Of a DNA stretch of 64,000 nucleotides, positions 34,924-43,454 are shown one piece after another (position 1 is the first letter of the stretch; each line of letters opens with the position of its first letter). Origin of the DNA: GCA-2746795 sp963747345 (lineage in GTDB: Bacteria > Chloroflexota > Anaerolineae > Promineifilales > Promineifilaceae); NCBI GenBank assembly GCA_963747345.1, contig CAVVFA010000001.1:1-64000 (forward strand). The letters run 5' to 3'. The notes below the pieces were generated by a model. It did not search any database, had not been told where the DNA came from, and saw only the letters and a list, made by a program, of their open reading frames with translations. Both the position numbers and the translations under genes were made by a program.

Positions 34924-36977
34924 ACGAACAAGAACAAAATCTGGCTGATGAACTGGAACAACTCATCAAAGACGCCCAGGCAAACCGCCCAGGCAAGCCG
35001 CAGCAGCTGCCGCCAAGCGAAGCGGAACTGGCTCAAAATCTGGTCAAACTATCTCAGACCAGCAAAGCCTCACCAGCGTTTGTCGCTGAACTGCGCGGGC
35101 GGCTCAACAAGCGGGCAATAGAAATAAACCTGAACAAAAAGCCGTCAGAAAAACCCTCATTCTGGCGGAATTTACAGCAAATGCTTAAAGGAGATTCATC
35201 CATGAAACCTATATATGCTTTGGGCGCGGTACTGGCCCTCATCATTTTTGCCGGACTTTTTATGCTGGGACGTGGTTTGCTCACTGATACCAGCCCGCAG
35301 ATCGCCGCCGTCAGCCCTGAACCAGCGGCAACCCTACCCGCTGAACCAGCGGCAACCGTACCCGCAGAACCAGAGGCGACCGTACCCGCAGAAATTGCCG
35401 TCACAGAAACGGCCGTTTCCCCCCAAGAACCCGCCGCCACCCCGTCTGGTGAAACCGAAGAAATCGCGCCGTCTGAACAACTGGCGCTCCTGCCCCGTCT
35501 CGCCAGCGAGGCGCTCGGCGGCGGCATGGGCGGCGGCGGCCTCGAAGGCAGCGAATCAAGTGATACCAAGATGATGGCCACCGATCCGTTCTCTGGCACT
35601 ACCTTTGTCATGAACGCCACCCTGCCGCTCGAACCAACAGCCGCTCTGGTGCAGCAGCGCCTGAACGATGCCCCCATTGACGCGGCTTTCGCCCGCCAAC
35701 TCGCCGATCAATATGGCTTTTCCGGCCCGGTTTACATAGAAACATACCCTTCAGATGTGCCGACCGAAGGCACAGGTGCGCCGCCCGTCAGCTACGTCGC
35801 CTTTGACGGGCCACGCACCCTGCGCTTCGATCCCTGGTCGATCAATTACAATGATGACGCCGCCGCGGCCACCGTTGACTATAACAACATGCAGCCCCTG
35901 CCCAATGCCGCCGCCATCGCCGAAGCTTTCTTACAGGAACGGGGACAATTGAACTTTCCCTATCAAGCAGAAGTGCAGCCCTGGGGTGATGTTTTCTTTC
36001 ATCGACTGGTGGCAGGAACGGCCGTTATCGAGCCAGAAATCACCGTCACCCTCAACCCAGAAGGCACAGTCGCTTTCGTATTCGACAACGTGAGTACAGA
36101 TTGGCAGCCAACCGGCAGCTATCCACTCATCACCGCCGAGCAGGCATGGCAGCAGGTATTGGCAGGCGTCACCGCTAACAACATCATGTACCACACCATC
36201 GTCAACGAGCAGAATCAGCCTGTCGAAGAGCCAGCCTTCCTTGACGAGTACCAATACTGGCCCCGCACCTTCACGCCCGGCGCTGAGATTCATCTCTATG
36301 ATTGGCCGCAGGTTTTCCGGCCAATTGACGGCGGTGCGCCGCTCATCAAAGTACGGAACATCACCATCAACGCGCCTGAGGACACCTTGAATGCGATCGC
36401 CGATGCCCGTGACCAACAGCTGCATCTCTGGGGCATTCTCAGCGAAGATAAAACCCAACTGCAACTGACCGATTGGGAAACGCTGTCTGACTATAATCCT
36501 ATCTTCCAACAAGGGGTTATCACGCGGCAAGACGATCAAGTTATCTTCCAGGGCAGCGAAGGTGACAGCTTCATCCTGCCCGACGCCCCCGCCGATTTAG
36601 CAGATGGGCTGGCAGTCAATGTCTTTGGCAATGGTCCGCGTGACACTGGCCTGGCTTATCCGGTGCTAGACTGGGAAAGTATTGACAAAGTAATTGAGTA
36701 CCCGGAAGAACCCGCGCCGGAAGATCTAATCCTGGAAGACCCGGCCCTGATGGAACCCTTCCACTATGAGCAGGTGCAAATTGATACGGCCGAGTTAATG
36801 TATATCGTGACCTATCTGTGGCCTGAAGAGAGTCTGGTCGGTGGCGACGCGGTAGTCGGCTCGGCTGTACCCACCATCTACTTGCAGCCCGCCTGGGCCT
36901 TCAAAGGCACAGCCGGCAACGGCGATACCATTCGTCTGTTTGTGCAAGCAGTGAATCCAGATTATTTGCAGCCGTAG
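34920..36977 (+). CDS. Large single-pass membrane protein, probable anti-sigma regulator
   Basis: 685 residues. The first 95 residues are cytoplasmic, helical and charged (ELRGRLNKRAIEI). One membrane helix follows (YALGAVLALIIFAGLFMLGRG, about 98-118), then a Pro/Ala/Glu/Thr linker with repeated AEPAATVP units and a Gly-rich patch. About 500 extracytoplasmic residues with beta-rich character follow (GPRTLRFDPWSINYND, QVFRPIDGGAPLIKVRNITI). Overlap with the upstream sigma gene and this topology suggest an anti-sigma factor sensing an outside signal. No known zinc-anti-sigma motif (HxxxCxxC) is present, so the link is by context only. Confidence 0.65.
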   Translation: MNEQEQNLADELEQLIKDAQANRPGKPQQLPPSEAELAQNLVKLSQTSKASPAFVAELRGRLNKRAIEINLNKKPSEKPSFWRNLQQMLKGDSSMKPIYALGAVLALIIFAGLFMLGRGLLTDTSPQIAAVSPEPAATLPAEPAATVPAEPEATVPAEIAVTETAVSPQEPAATPSGETEEIAPSEQLALLPRLASEALGGGMGGGGLEGSESSDTKMMATDPFSGTTFVMNATLPLEPTAALVQQRLNDAPIDAAFARQLADQYGFSGPVYIETYPSDVPTEGTGAPPVSYVAFDGPRTLRFDPWSINYNDDAAAATVDYNNMQPLPNAAAIAEAFLQERGQLNFPYQAEVQPWGDVFFHRLVAGTAVIEPEITVTLNPEGTVAFVFDNVSTDWQPTGSYPLITAEQAWQQVLAGVTANNIMYHTIVNEQNQPVEEPAFLDEYQYWPRTFTPGAEIHLYDWPQVFRPIDGGAPLIKVRNITINAPEDTLNAIADARDQQLHLWGILSEDKTQLQLTDWETLSDYNPIFQQGVITRQDDQVIFQGSEGDSFILPDAPADLADGLAVNVFGNGPRDTGLAYPVLDWESIDKVIEYPEEPAPEDLILEDPALMEPFHYEQVQIDTAELMYIVTYLWPEESLVGGDAVVGSAVPTIYLQPAWAFKGTAGNGDTIRLFVQAVNPDYLQP

Positions 36978-37128
36978 ATGGGGGGTAGCAAAGCGTTGAA
37001 GAGTAAAGATTAAAGATTGGAGATTGGAGATGGGTATTTGACATCTTCAATCTCCATTTGATTTTTGGATGCTGTCCACAATTTACAATTCAAACGGCCG
37101 TTTCCCTCCCCCATTCATTCACAAAAAA

Positions 37129-37153
37129 AGCCAGTCTCCAAGACTGGCTTCTC
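37129..37153. terminator. Intrinsic terminator
   Basis: AAGCCAGTCT ... AGACTGGCTT, preceded by AAAAAA and followed by CTCT, in the spacer between the converging sigma operon and the alpha/beta hydrolase gene. AACGGCCGTT occurs three times within 130 bases here. Confidence 0.7.
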
Positions 37154-37212
37154 TATCACACAAATCGCGCGAAACGGCCGTTCTCCCCCAATAACCATTT
37201 ACCATTAACTAT

Positions 37213-38046
37213 TCACAACGGCCGTTCCCCTAAATTTTCCAGAAAAGCTAACAGAGTGCTCATAAATTCATTGAATTTGTCAAATCGAATAAGGTGTCCC
37301 ACGTCTGGAATGTTTTTGATTTGAATTTTAGGATTTAGTTCATGTATTCTCGTGGTAATTTCACTAGTGACTATCCCTCCTAATTCTGAATTTCCGGTAA
37401 TGATCAATAGCGGGAAACATATGGTTCCAACAGTAGATAACCATTCACTTCTATTTCTCTTTAGGCTTCTCAAAAGCATATCCACAAAAGTTGGATCAAA
37501 TTGCTTTTTCGATTCACTCATCAAGTGGATCATCTCGTCACTCCAAGTGGGATGGTCCTTTCTGTTGATTGTTTCCAGTTCCTCGATGGATTGAGATGGT
37601 AATTTTCTTGCCCAGTCCATCATTGTTTCTTCGGATTTATTATCATTTCCCTGTTGTGGTAGCAGCCACGGTGGGTCTTCCAACACCATAGCTTTTGCTA
37701 GATTGGGGTATCGTACTCCTACTTGAAAAGCAATCATTGCGCCCATGGAGTGCCCCACAACGATGGGATGGGATAATCCGAGCGACTGAATGAGGTTTAC
37801 CAGATCGGAAACCATGTCGATTGATTCTTCCTCACCAATGCGAGCTGATAGGCCGTGAGATCTCATGTCCGGCATAATGACATCGTATTTTTTCTCAAGT
37901 TCGCGGGCAACAGGTGTCCAGCATAATCCATTGTCCGAAAAACCATGCACCAGGATTATTGGCTCCTTTTCTCCCTGTCCGGTACGATAATAATGCAATG
38001 GGCTGTTATTTATGAGAATATTTTCCTGTTTCCACTGTGTATACAT
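37213..38046 (-). CDS. Alpha/beta hydrolase (cassette-borne)
   Basis: 277 residues from ATG 38046 (AAGGTG 5 bases upstream). It has the oxyanion loop ILVHGFSDNGLCW, nucleophile elbow VVGHSMGAM (Ser), acid Asp near LLIITGNSELGG, and catalytic His in IPDVGHLIRFD. It hydrolyses an ester, amide or similar bond of unknown substrate. GC content is lower than in neighbouring genes, which fits acquisition. The attC-like core GCCCAAC at 38075-38081 lies 29 bases upstream of its start, as expected for the first bases of an integron cassette. No attC-like site follows its 3' end, so this is the terminal cassette or a truncated one. Confidence 0.8.
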   Translation of the reverse strand: MYTQWKQENILINNSPLHYYRTGQGEKEPIILVHGFSDNGLCWTPVARELEKKYDVIMPDMRSHGLSARIGEEESIDMVSDLVNLIQSLGLSHPIVVGHSMGAMIAFQVGVRYPNLAKAMVLEDPPWLLPQQGNDNKSEETMMDWARKLPSQSIEELETINRKDHPTWSDEMIHLMSESKKQFDPTFVDMLLRSLKRNRSEWLSTVGTICFPLLIITGNSELGGIVTSEITTRIHELNPKIQIKNIPDVGHLIRFDKFNEFMSTLLAFLENLGERPL

Positions 38047-38074
38047 AGTCACCTTGAGTAAGTTATCAATCGGC

Positions 38075-38081
38075 GCCCAAC
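38075..38081 (-). other. attC-like core site at the 5' end of the hydrolase cassette
   Basis: GCCCAAC on the plus strand (GTTGGGC on the minus strand), matching the GTTRRRY core of integron recombination sites and placed just before the hydrolase start. Confidence 0.5.
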
Positions 38082-38107
38082 AAATGAGATAAGCCGCGCC
38101 ATCCGGT

Positions 38108-38465
38108 AACGGCCGTTTCCCAAAATTTTCATCGCGTCGGTTTCATCGGTAGTGAGTTGGCTGTTTGTTTACCCCACAACGGCCGTTTTCCCAAAATTTT
38201 CATCGCGTCGGTTTCATCGGTAGTGAGTTGGCTGTTTCGTTCACCCCGCAACGGCCGTTTCCCAAATTTTTCATCGCGTCGGTTTCATCGGTAGTGAGTC
38301 GGCTGTTTCGTTCACCCCACAACGGCCGTTGTCCAAAGTTTTCATCACGTCGGTTTCATCGGTAGTGAGTCAGCTGTTTCGTTACCCCACAACGGCCGTT
38401 TTCCAAAATTTTCCATCGCGTCGACTTCATCGGTAGTGAGTAGGCCGTTTCGTTTACCCCACAAC
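38108..38465. repeat. Tandem array 1 of a ~71-bp unit
   Basis: Five units, with AACGGCCGTT at 38108, 38178, 38250, 38321 and 38391, spaced 70-72 bp. The unit reads AACGGCCGTT, TTTTCATCGCGTCGGTTTCATCG, GTAGTGAGTTGGCTG, TTTCGTTCACCCCAC with few changes. There are no unique spacers, so it is not CRISPR. The array lies inside a gene-less cassette-like interval (38082-38515). Array 2 at 39006-39410 has the same unit and the same flanks. Confidence 0.9.
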
Positions 38466-38515
38466 CCCCGTCAAGTAATACGGGAGTAAAAATCGACAAT
38501 TTGACCTGCTGGGCC

Positions 38516-38593
38516 GACTAACGCCCGCCATCACCGTTGACAAAGCCGCAGCGAAGCGGAGGTTTTGGCATCCGGTGCATGGCTTGGTTAGCT
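38516..38593 (-). other. attC-like site of the gamma-glutamylcyclotransferase-like cassette
   Basis: GACTAAC at 38516-38522 and GTTAGCT at 38587-38593, 78 bp apart. Inside, GCCATCACCG and CGGTGCATGGC pair with one unpaired base, as in the folded bottom strand of attC. The AGCTAAC end (minus strand) deviates from the common GCCCAAC but equals exactly the first bases of the same cassette at 38973-38979, as expected if the cassette was once a circle. Confidence 0.6.
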
Positions 38594-38624
38594 GCTGTAT
38601 TGCGGCGCTTGAACAAGGTGACAT

Positions 38625-38957
38625 TCAACTTCTTTTTAACGCATATACATACGCTTCGACTGAACTACTGTCTTTGAGCTTCACTGTGGTGAGTACACGG
38701 TTATAAGCATCGCCCTCAAACTCATCAAGGGAGGCCCAGTGGCTCTTAAGTTTTTCTGAGCTAAAGAGAAATCCCTCAACCTCGCTGCCCTGCTCATCGA
38801 GATCGAGGCCGGGATATCCCAATTCCGCGCCCCAGCCTTCTTGACGCAAGGTGCCAGTGACAGAAGCTGGCTCCCAGGTGCCCTCAACGGCACCGAGCAC
38901 GTGTTCATTGGGTCGGCCAGGGCCCAAACTGCCATAGATAAATAATCGTTCGACCAT
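38625..38957 (-). CDS. Gamma-glutamylcyclotransferase-like (AIG2-type) protein, cassette-borne
   Basis: 110 residues from ATG 38957 (GGAG 8 bases upstream). It contains the fold's signature loop LFIYGSLGPGRPN, then GYPGLDLDE, VEGFLF and LDEFEGDAYNRV, where the Glu is the catalytic candidate. The family makes 5-oxoproline from gamma-glutamyl compounds or acts on related amines. The gene fits tightly between an attC-like core 16 bases upstream (38973-38979) and a full attC-like site 32 bases downstream, as in a one-gene integron cassette. Intact. Confidence 0.8.
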   Translation of the reverse strand: MVERLFIYGSLGPGRPNEHVLGAVEGTWEPASVTGTLRQEGWGAELGYPGLDLDEQGSEVEGFLFSSEKLKSHWASLDEFEGDAYNRVLTTVKLKDSSSVEAYVYALKRS

Positions 38958-39005
38958 AAACTCTCCAGAAACAGCTAACAAATGAGATAAGCCGCGCCAT
39001 CTGGT

Positions 39006-39410
39006 AACGGCCGTTTCCCTTGCAATTTAGCGCTGACAAATGAGGTGACAAACGGCCGTTTTCCAAATTTTCATCGCGTCGGTTTCATCGGCAGGGAATT
39101 GGCCGTTTCGTTTACCCCACAACGGCCGTTTCCCCAAAATTTCCATCGCGTCGGCTTTATCGATAGTGAGTTGGCTGTTTCGTTCACCCCACAACGGCCG
39201 TTTTCCCAAATTTTCATCGCGTCGGTTTCATCGGTAGTGAGTTGGCTGTTTCGTTTACCCCACAACGGCCGTTTCCCCAAAATTTCCATCACGTCGGCTT
39301 TATCGGTAGTGAGTTGGCTGTTTCGTTCACCCCACAACGGCCGTTTCCCCAAATTATTCATAGCGTCGGCTTCATCGGTAGTTAGTCGGCCGTTTCGTTC
39401 ACCCCACAAT
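39006..39410. repeat. Tandem array 2 of the ~71-bp unit
   Basis: AACGGCCGTT at 39006, 39051, 39121, 39193, 39264 and 39336; after the first short unit the spacing is 70-72 bp. Both arrays are preceded by AACAAATGAGATAAGCCGCG and followed by ACAATTTGACCTGC, so the whole block of about 430-490 bp is duplicated on either side of the gamma-glutamylcyclotransferase-like cassette. Confidence 0.9.
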
Positions 39411-39469
39411 GCCCGACTAGTAATACGGGGTAATCCGGGGTAAAAACCGACAATTTGACCTGCCGAGCC

Positions 39470-39560
39470 GCCCAACGACTGGTGTTACCGGCAAGGGCGG
39501 GAATTGGCGGAAAAACCACCAGACGCCGAATCCGCCTCTTGGGGACGCGCAATGTTGGGC
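39470..39560 (-). other. attC-like site of the first kinase cassette
   Basis: GCCCAAC at 39470-39476 and GTTGGGC at 39554-39560 form perfect complementary ends 91 bp apart, with GGCGG/CCGCC and TGGTG/CACCA pairs inside. It begins 11 bases after the stop of the kinase-like gene. Confidence 0.65.
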
Positions 39561-39570
39561 GCGTTTAGGT

Positions 39571-40095
39571 TCAAGTCTCGATTCGGCTCAGCACTTCATT
39601 GAAAGTTTGTTCAATCGTCCACTTGCTCGTATCCAATACCATCCAGCCAGCCTTAGGCATGAAATCAAGGTAGCTATACATCCATGGCACTTCCTTTATT
39701 AGGAATTCATCATAGGGGCCTGCTCGATTCTGCAGGCGTTTAATCAGAGCATCGGCAGTGGGAAGGAGCAGCACTTTTCGTGCACGGGGATCGTTGAACA
39801 GGGGACTATAGTGCTCGGCAAACTCTGCAGGCACACAAACATCATCAATGACAACATCAACCCCTTGATTTGCGTACAATTGTGCCATATAAATGGCGGT
39901 GTTGCGCGCCCATTGGAATTGCCGGGTTGCCTCGTCAGTCCACGATGCACCTGGTAGTTCTATTCCATTTACCATCATTTCTCTCAAATGATCGACTTGC
40001 AGATGCAGACTTTTCGAAAAATGCTGGGTCAAAAGGCGCGCAATGGTGCTTTTGCCCGATCCCGGGGCACCTGTGATGAGTATGATTTTGTGCAA
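39571..40095 (-). CDS. P-loop kinase-like protein (AAA_33/CPT-like), cassette-borne
   Basis: 174 residues from TTG 40095, chosen because AGGAG lies 7 bases upstream and the P-loop starts right after; a longer frame to 40242 would run through the recombination site. Walker A is ILITGAPGSGKSTIARLL. LQVDHLREMM follows, then VVIDDVCVPAEF (Walker B-like), an arginine lid around LLPTADALIKRLQNRAG, and WMVLDTSKWTIEQTF. Such proteins phosphorylate small molecules (chloramphenicol-, zeta- or gluconate-kinase-like). It is related to the next cassette gene at 40330 by the same order of motifs. Intact. Confidence 0.75.
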   Translation of the reverse strand: MHKIILITGAPGSGKSTIARLLTQHFSKSLHLQVDHLREMMVNGIELPGASWTDEATRQFQWARNTAIYMAQLYANQGVDVVIDDVCVPAEFAEHYSPLFNDPRARKVLLLPTADALIKRLQNRAGPYDEFLIKEVPWMYSYLDFMPKAGWMVLDTSKWTIEQTFNEVLSRIET

Positions 40096-40132
40096 GATTT
40101 TCTCCTGTAAATTTGAATACCTGACTGGTAGC

Positions 40133-40272
40133 GCCCAACGGTTTGCGTTACCTGCGTGTGGGCGGGCGTGGACAATGCTTGGGAGCAGGACGCGAAGCGG
40201 CTCGAAGCCAGAAAAATGTTTGTAAATCGCGCAGACTCCCACACGTCAAGGTCGCACCACGCTGTGTTGGGC
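40133..40272 (-). other. attC-like site of the second kinase cassette
   Basis: GCCCAAC at 40133-40139 and GTTGGGC at 40266-40272, 140 bp apart, with GCGTGTGGG/CCCACACG inside. It begins 58 bases after the stop of the 40330 gene, and its other core lies 38 bases before the start of the 39571 gene. Confidence 0.65.
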
Positions 40273-40329
40273 GGCAGCATTTTTAGAAATAACCTTCTCA
40301 ATATACTCATCTCTTTGAACTATCACTTT

Positions 40330-40884
40330 TCAATTTGCAGAAGTTTCAAGCAATGAAAGAATCCGCGCCACAGATTCTTCTATAGTGTCGTCAGAAGTAT
40401 CGAGTATATGCCAGCCCTGTTCTTTGAGTGCTGTTTCGTGTTTGTCTATCTCTGCTATGATAAGTCTTATTGCATCGTCGAACTCATTGCGAAACGTCGA
40501 CGGAGCCTGACGGGCATGATTGCGAGCTATTGTGGCACTTACTGAAGGTTTGAGAATAACTTGAGTGACCTTGGCGCTTTTGAGGAGCGGCGCATACTCT
40601 TGCAAGTGAGAATAAACATCCCAAAAATCATCTATTGTTACGAGAAACTCGGCTTCACAATAACGCAATGCCATATCTATAGCAGTTTGCCGCGCAAGCT
40701 CAAGTTGCTGTACCAATTCTGATGGCCACCCTGATAAACTTGGATGAATAACACCGCCATGTACCATTGTCCGAAGATCATCAATTGGAATGTGTACACC
40801 TTTTACACTGCGTTTTGCGATTTCTCTTGCTGTGGAACTTTTACCCGATGCTGGCGATCCGACAATCAGAAGTATATGGTTCAT
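40330..40884 (-). CDS. P-loop kinase-like protein 2 (AAA_33/CPT-like), cassette-borne
   Basis: 184 residues from ATG 40884 (GTG 40887 is possible). Walker A is LLIVGSPASGKSSTAREI. VHIPIDDLRTMVHGG, FLVTIDDFWDVYSHL, VILKPSVSATIARNHAR and WHILDTSDDTIEESVARIL follow in the same order as in its neighbour at 39571, so the two are divergent homologues. Probably a small-molecule kinase; substrate unknown. It is flanked by attC-like sites on both sides. Intact. Confidence 0.75.
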   Translation of the reverse strand: MNHILLIVGSPASGKSSTAREIAKRSVKGVHIPIDDLRTMVHGGVIHPSLSGWPSELVQQLELARQTAIDMALRYCEAEFLVTIDDFWDVYSHLQEYAPLLKSAKVTQVILKPSVSATIARNHARQAPSTFRNEFDDAIRLIIAEIDKHETALKEQGWHILDTSDDTIEESVARILSLLETSAN

Positions 40885-40935
40885 CACATAATCCTATCGT
40901 AAAAAATTAAGGTTTCGCTTCAATCGGGATGTGCC

Positions 40936-41001
40936 GCCCAACGAAGTAAGGATTCATGCGGCGCAGAGTGTGCGGAGCCGCCGCATAATCCTGAGTTGAA
41001 C
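40936..41001 (-). other. attC-like site at the upstream end of the cassette cluster
   Basis: GCCCAAC at 40936-40942 and GTTGAAC at 40995-41001 (fits GTTRRRY), 66 bp. Inside, GGATTCATGCGGCG pairs with CGCCGCATAATCC leaving one unpaired C, the best-formed attC-like hairpin here. CCCCAAC at 41078-41084 may be a further remnant. Confidence 0.65.
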
Positions 41002-41947
41002 GAAGCCGCACTCAGCCGAAACCCTTCTTTCTATTTGGAATTTAAGGCTGGGGATACCCGATAACCGCTACCTTTCGCCCCAACGACCAGAGTCATTGTA
41101 GCAGGTTGGACTGGAAAAGATCAATAATCAGTGCCAAATTTCTCCGCCTTTGTGTCCCACCGCCGACACCCCCCTGCTCTGGCGCGGTCTTCCGCTGGCT
41201 GCTGCTGCCAGTTTTTGAACCGAGCCACGCCCCGCTTGCCATCCCAACCACACTTGCCAGCAAACGGCCGTTCTCCCACGCGCCCACTTCACAATTCACA
41301 ATTAACCATTCACAATTCACAATTAGTACCCCCATATACAGCTCAGCCCAAAATCCTCCTCCCTAAATCACCTCCCCCATATACAGGCAAAACGGCCGTT
41401 TTCTCCCCATCCCTCCCGCATATCCCCCCGCACTCCACCTAACCATCCTTCCTCTGCTTCCGTACTGCCTCCCTATTGCCTACCTATTGCCTCTCTATAT
41501 CCTCTCCTAAACCGTCCCTAACCTCCTCCTCTCTCCCACATATGGTGGTCTCTACGATTCTCTCACGTCCCTCCACTTCACAATTCACAATTAACCATTC
41601 ACAATTCACAATTAGTACCCCCCATATACAGCCCAGCCCCAAATCCTCCTCCCTAAACCGTCCCCACCATATACAGGCAAAACGGCCGTTCCCGCCCCAT
41701 TCCTCCCGCATATCCCCCCACACCTCACACAACCATCCTTCACTCATCCTTCTTACATCCTTCTTGCATCCTTCTTACATCCTCCTTACATCTCCTTAAC
41801 ACCCCCCCGCCTCCCATATATGCCGGTCTGCCATACCACCTCACCACTTCACAATTCACAATTCACCATTCATAATTCACAATTAAAATTGACAATTCTG
41901 TCATGACAATCGACAATTCCTCCACTACGTTATCAGGAGACAAACAT
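41002..41947. other. Gene-less pyrimidine-rich repeat region
   Basis: About 950 bases without a gene. A block beginning CACTTCACAATTCACAATTA, including CATATACAGGCAAAACGGCCG, occurs near 41282-41440 and again near 41574-41730, with a partial third copy of its start near 41845. Long C/T-rich stretches with CATCCTTCTTACATCC repeats fill the rest. AACGGCCGTT occurs three times. Nothing here suggests an integrase or attI. Confidence 0.5.
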
Positions 41948-43274
41948 ATGGCAACAACCACCCCCCAATCCTTCCGCAACCTCGTCATCTACGAAATCTA
42001 CGTGCGCAACCACGGCCGTTCTGGCACCTTCACCGACATCACCACCGACCTGCCCCGCCTGCGCGAAATGGGCATCGACATCATCTGGTTCATGCCCATC
42101 CATCCCATCGGCCAGCTCAACAAAAAAGGCAGCCTCGGCTGTCCCTACTCCATCCAGGACTACCGCCAGGTCAACCCCGAATACGGCAACCAGAAAGAAT
42201 TCCGCCTGCTGTGCGATTACGCCCACGCCCTCGGCTTCAAAGTCATGATCGACGTCGTCTACAACCACACCGCCCACGACTCCCTGCTCGTGCAAGAGCA
42301 TCCCGAATGGTTCCATCAAGACGAAAATGGCAATTCCAACCACCACCGTGCCGGAGTGGAGCGACGTCATCGACCTCAAATACGACGATCCGGCGCTGTG
42401 GCATTACCTCATTGAATCACTGAAATTGTGGGTCGAAATGGGCGTCGATGGCTTCCGTTGCGACGTGGCTTCGATTGTGCCGCTGGCCTTCTGGCAGCAA
42501 GCGCGGGCTGAACTGGCGGCGCTCAAACCCGGCCTCATCTGGCTGGCCGAATCCGTCCATACCAGCTTCATCATCCACCGCCGCCAGCACGGTCTTGCCG
42601 CCTACGCCGACGGCGAAATCCACACCGCCTTCGACCTCAGCTACGATTACGACCTCTGGCCCACCTGGGAACAAGCAGTCGCCGACCCCGCCGCCGTCCC
42701 CCTCTACTTCTCGCTCCTGCAATTTCAGCAGGGCATCTACCCCGCCCACACCCTCAAAATGCGCTGTGTAGAAAACCACGACCAGCCGCGCATCATGCAG
42801 CGTGCCCCCAGCCGCGCCCAGGCCCTGGCCTGGACCGCTTTCCAGGCGTTCAACGAAGGCCCCTTCCTCATCTACGCCGGGCAGGAATCGGAAAACAGCC
42901 ACACGCCCAGCCTCTTCGACGAAGACAAAATCAAGTGGGGCGATTACAGTCTTCAGGGTTTTCTGACTAAATTGTGTCAACTCAAAAAGGATGTGGCGCA
43001 AGTAGAAGGGGATTTCCGGCTGATAACGGCCGTTCCCGCCCTCAGCGCCCACTGGCAAGCCAAACACGAAGGACTGTACGGCGTCTTCAACGTGGCGGGC
43101 GTGGAAGATGTCATGCCCACGCCGCTCCCCGATGGCATGTATGTGGATTTGCTTACTGACCGGCAAGTTGAAGTGCGGGATGGCGAGATGATGGTGGGAG
43201 AAACGGCCGTTATCCTCCGCTACCCAGGCCAACTCAACACAGAAGCACATCGTCAACCATCTATGTTGTTGTAA
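41948..43274 (+). pseudogene. GH13 alpha-amylase-family enzyme, frameshifted
   Basis: It starts at ATG 41948 (GGAGA 9 bases upstream). The (beta/alpha)8 barrel motifs are all found: VMIDVVYNHTAHDS (region I), DGFRCDVAS (region II, nucleophile Asp), WLAESVH (region III, acid Glu) and CVENHDQPR (region IV). One indel near 42333 separates the N-terminal 130 residues from the rest (PEWSDVIDLKYDDPALWHY). The protein lacks a signal peptide, so it acts inside the cell on maltodextrin, trehalose or sucrose-like glycosides. The C-terminal domain is short. Probably functional if the frameshift is an error. Confidence 0.8.
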
Positions 43275-43454
43275 AGTAAGGTAGAGGCGATGCGATGGGG
43301 TCAAACGCCAGCCAGGCTTATGGTTTCGTCTCCCATCGCCTCGCCCTGACTCTGTGTTCAAATGAGGGCGAGGCAACTGGAGAAACCGTATAGTGTTTGT
43401 TCAAGACAGCGCCCAGTTGCTCCGCCCCTACAAACTTCCGCTGCAATCCAAAAC

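Noticed and set aside
35054..35677. Minus-strand open frame within the sigma-operon membrane protein
   Set aside because: Low-complexity Ser/Gly/Ala translation that mirrors the Pro/Ala/Thr linker on the plus strand.
38165..38365. Small protein encoded by the repeat array
   Set aside because: The frame exists only because the 71-72 bp units keep it open; there is no ribosome site and the translation simply repeats RPFPKFFIASVSSV-like text.
38108..39410. CRISPR array
   Set aside because: Units of about 71 bp repeat throughout with no unique spacers of constant length, and there is no cas gene in the window.
41002..41947. Integron integrase or attI next to the cassette cluster
   Set aside because: No frame here has tyrosine recombinase motifs, and the region is C/T-rich repeats.
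42417..43376. Long minus-strand open frame opposite the GH13 gene
   Set aside because: The plus strand carries all four GH13 catalytic regions; the antisense translation has no domain and Gly/Val-rich filler.
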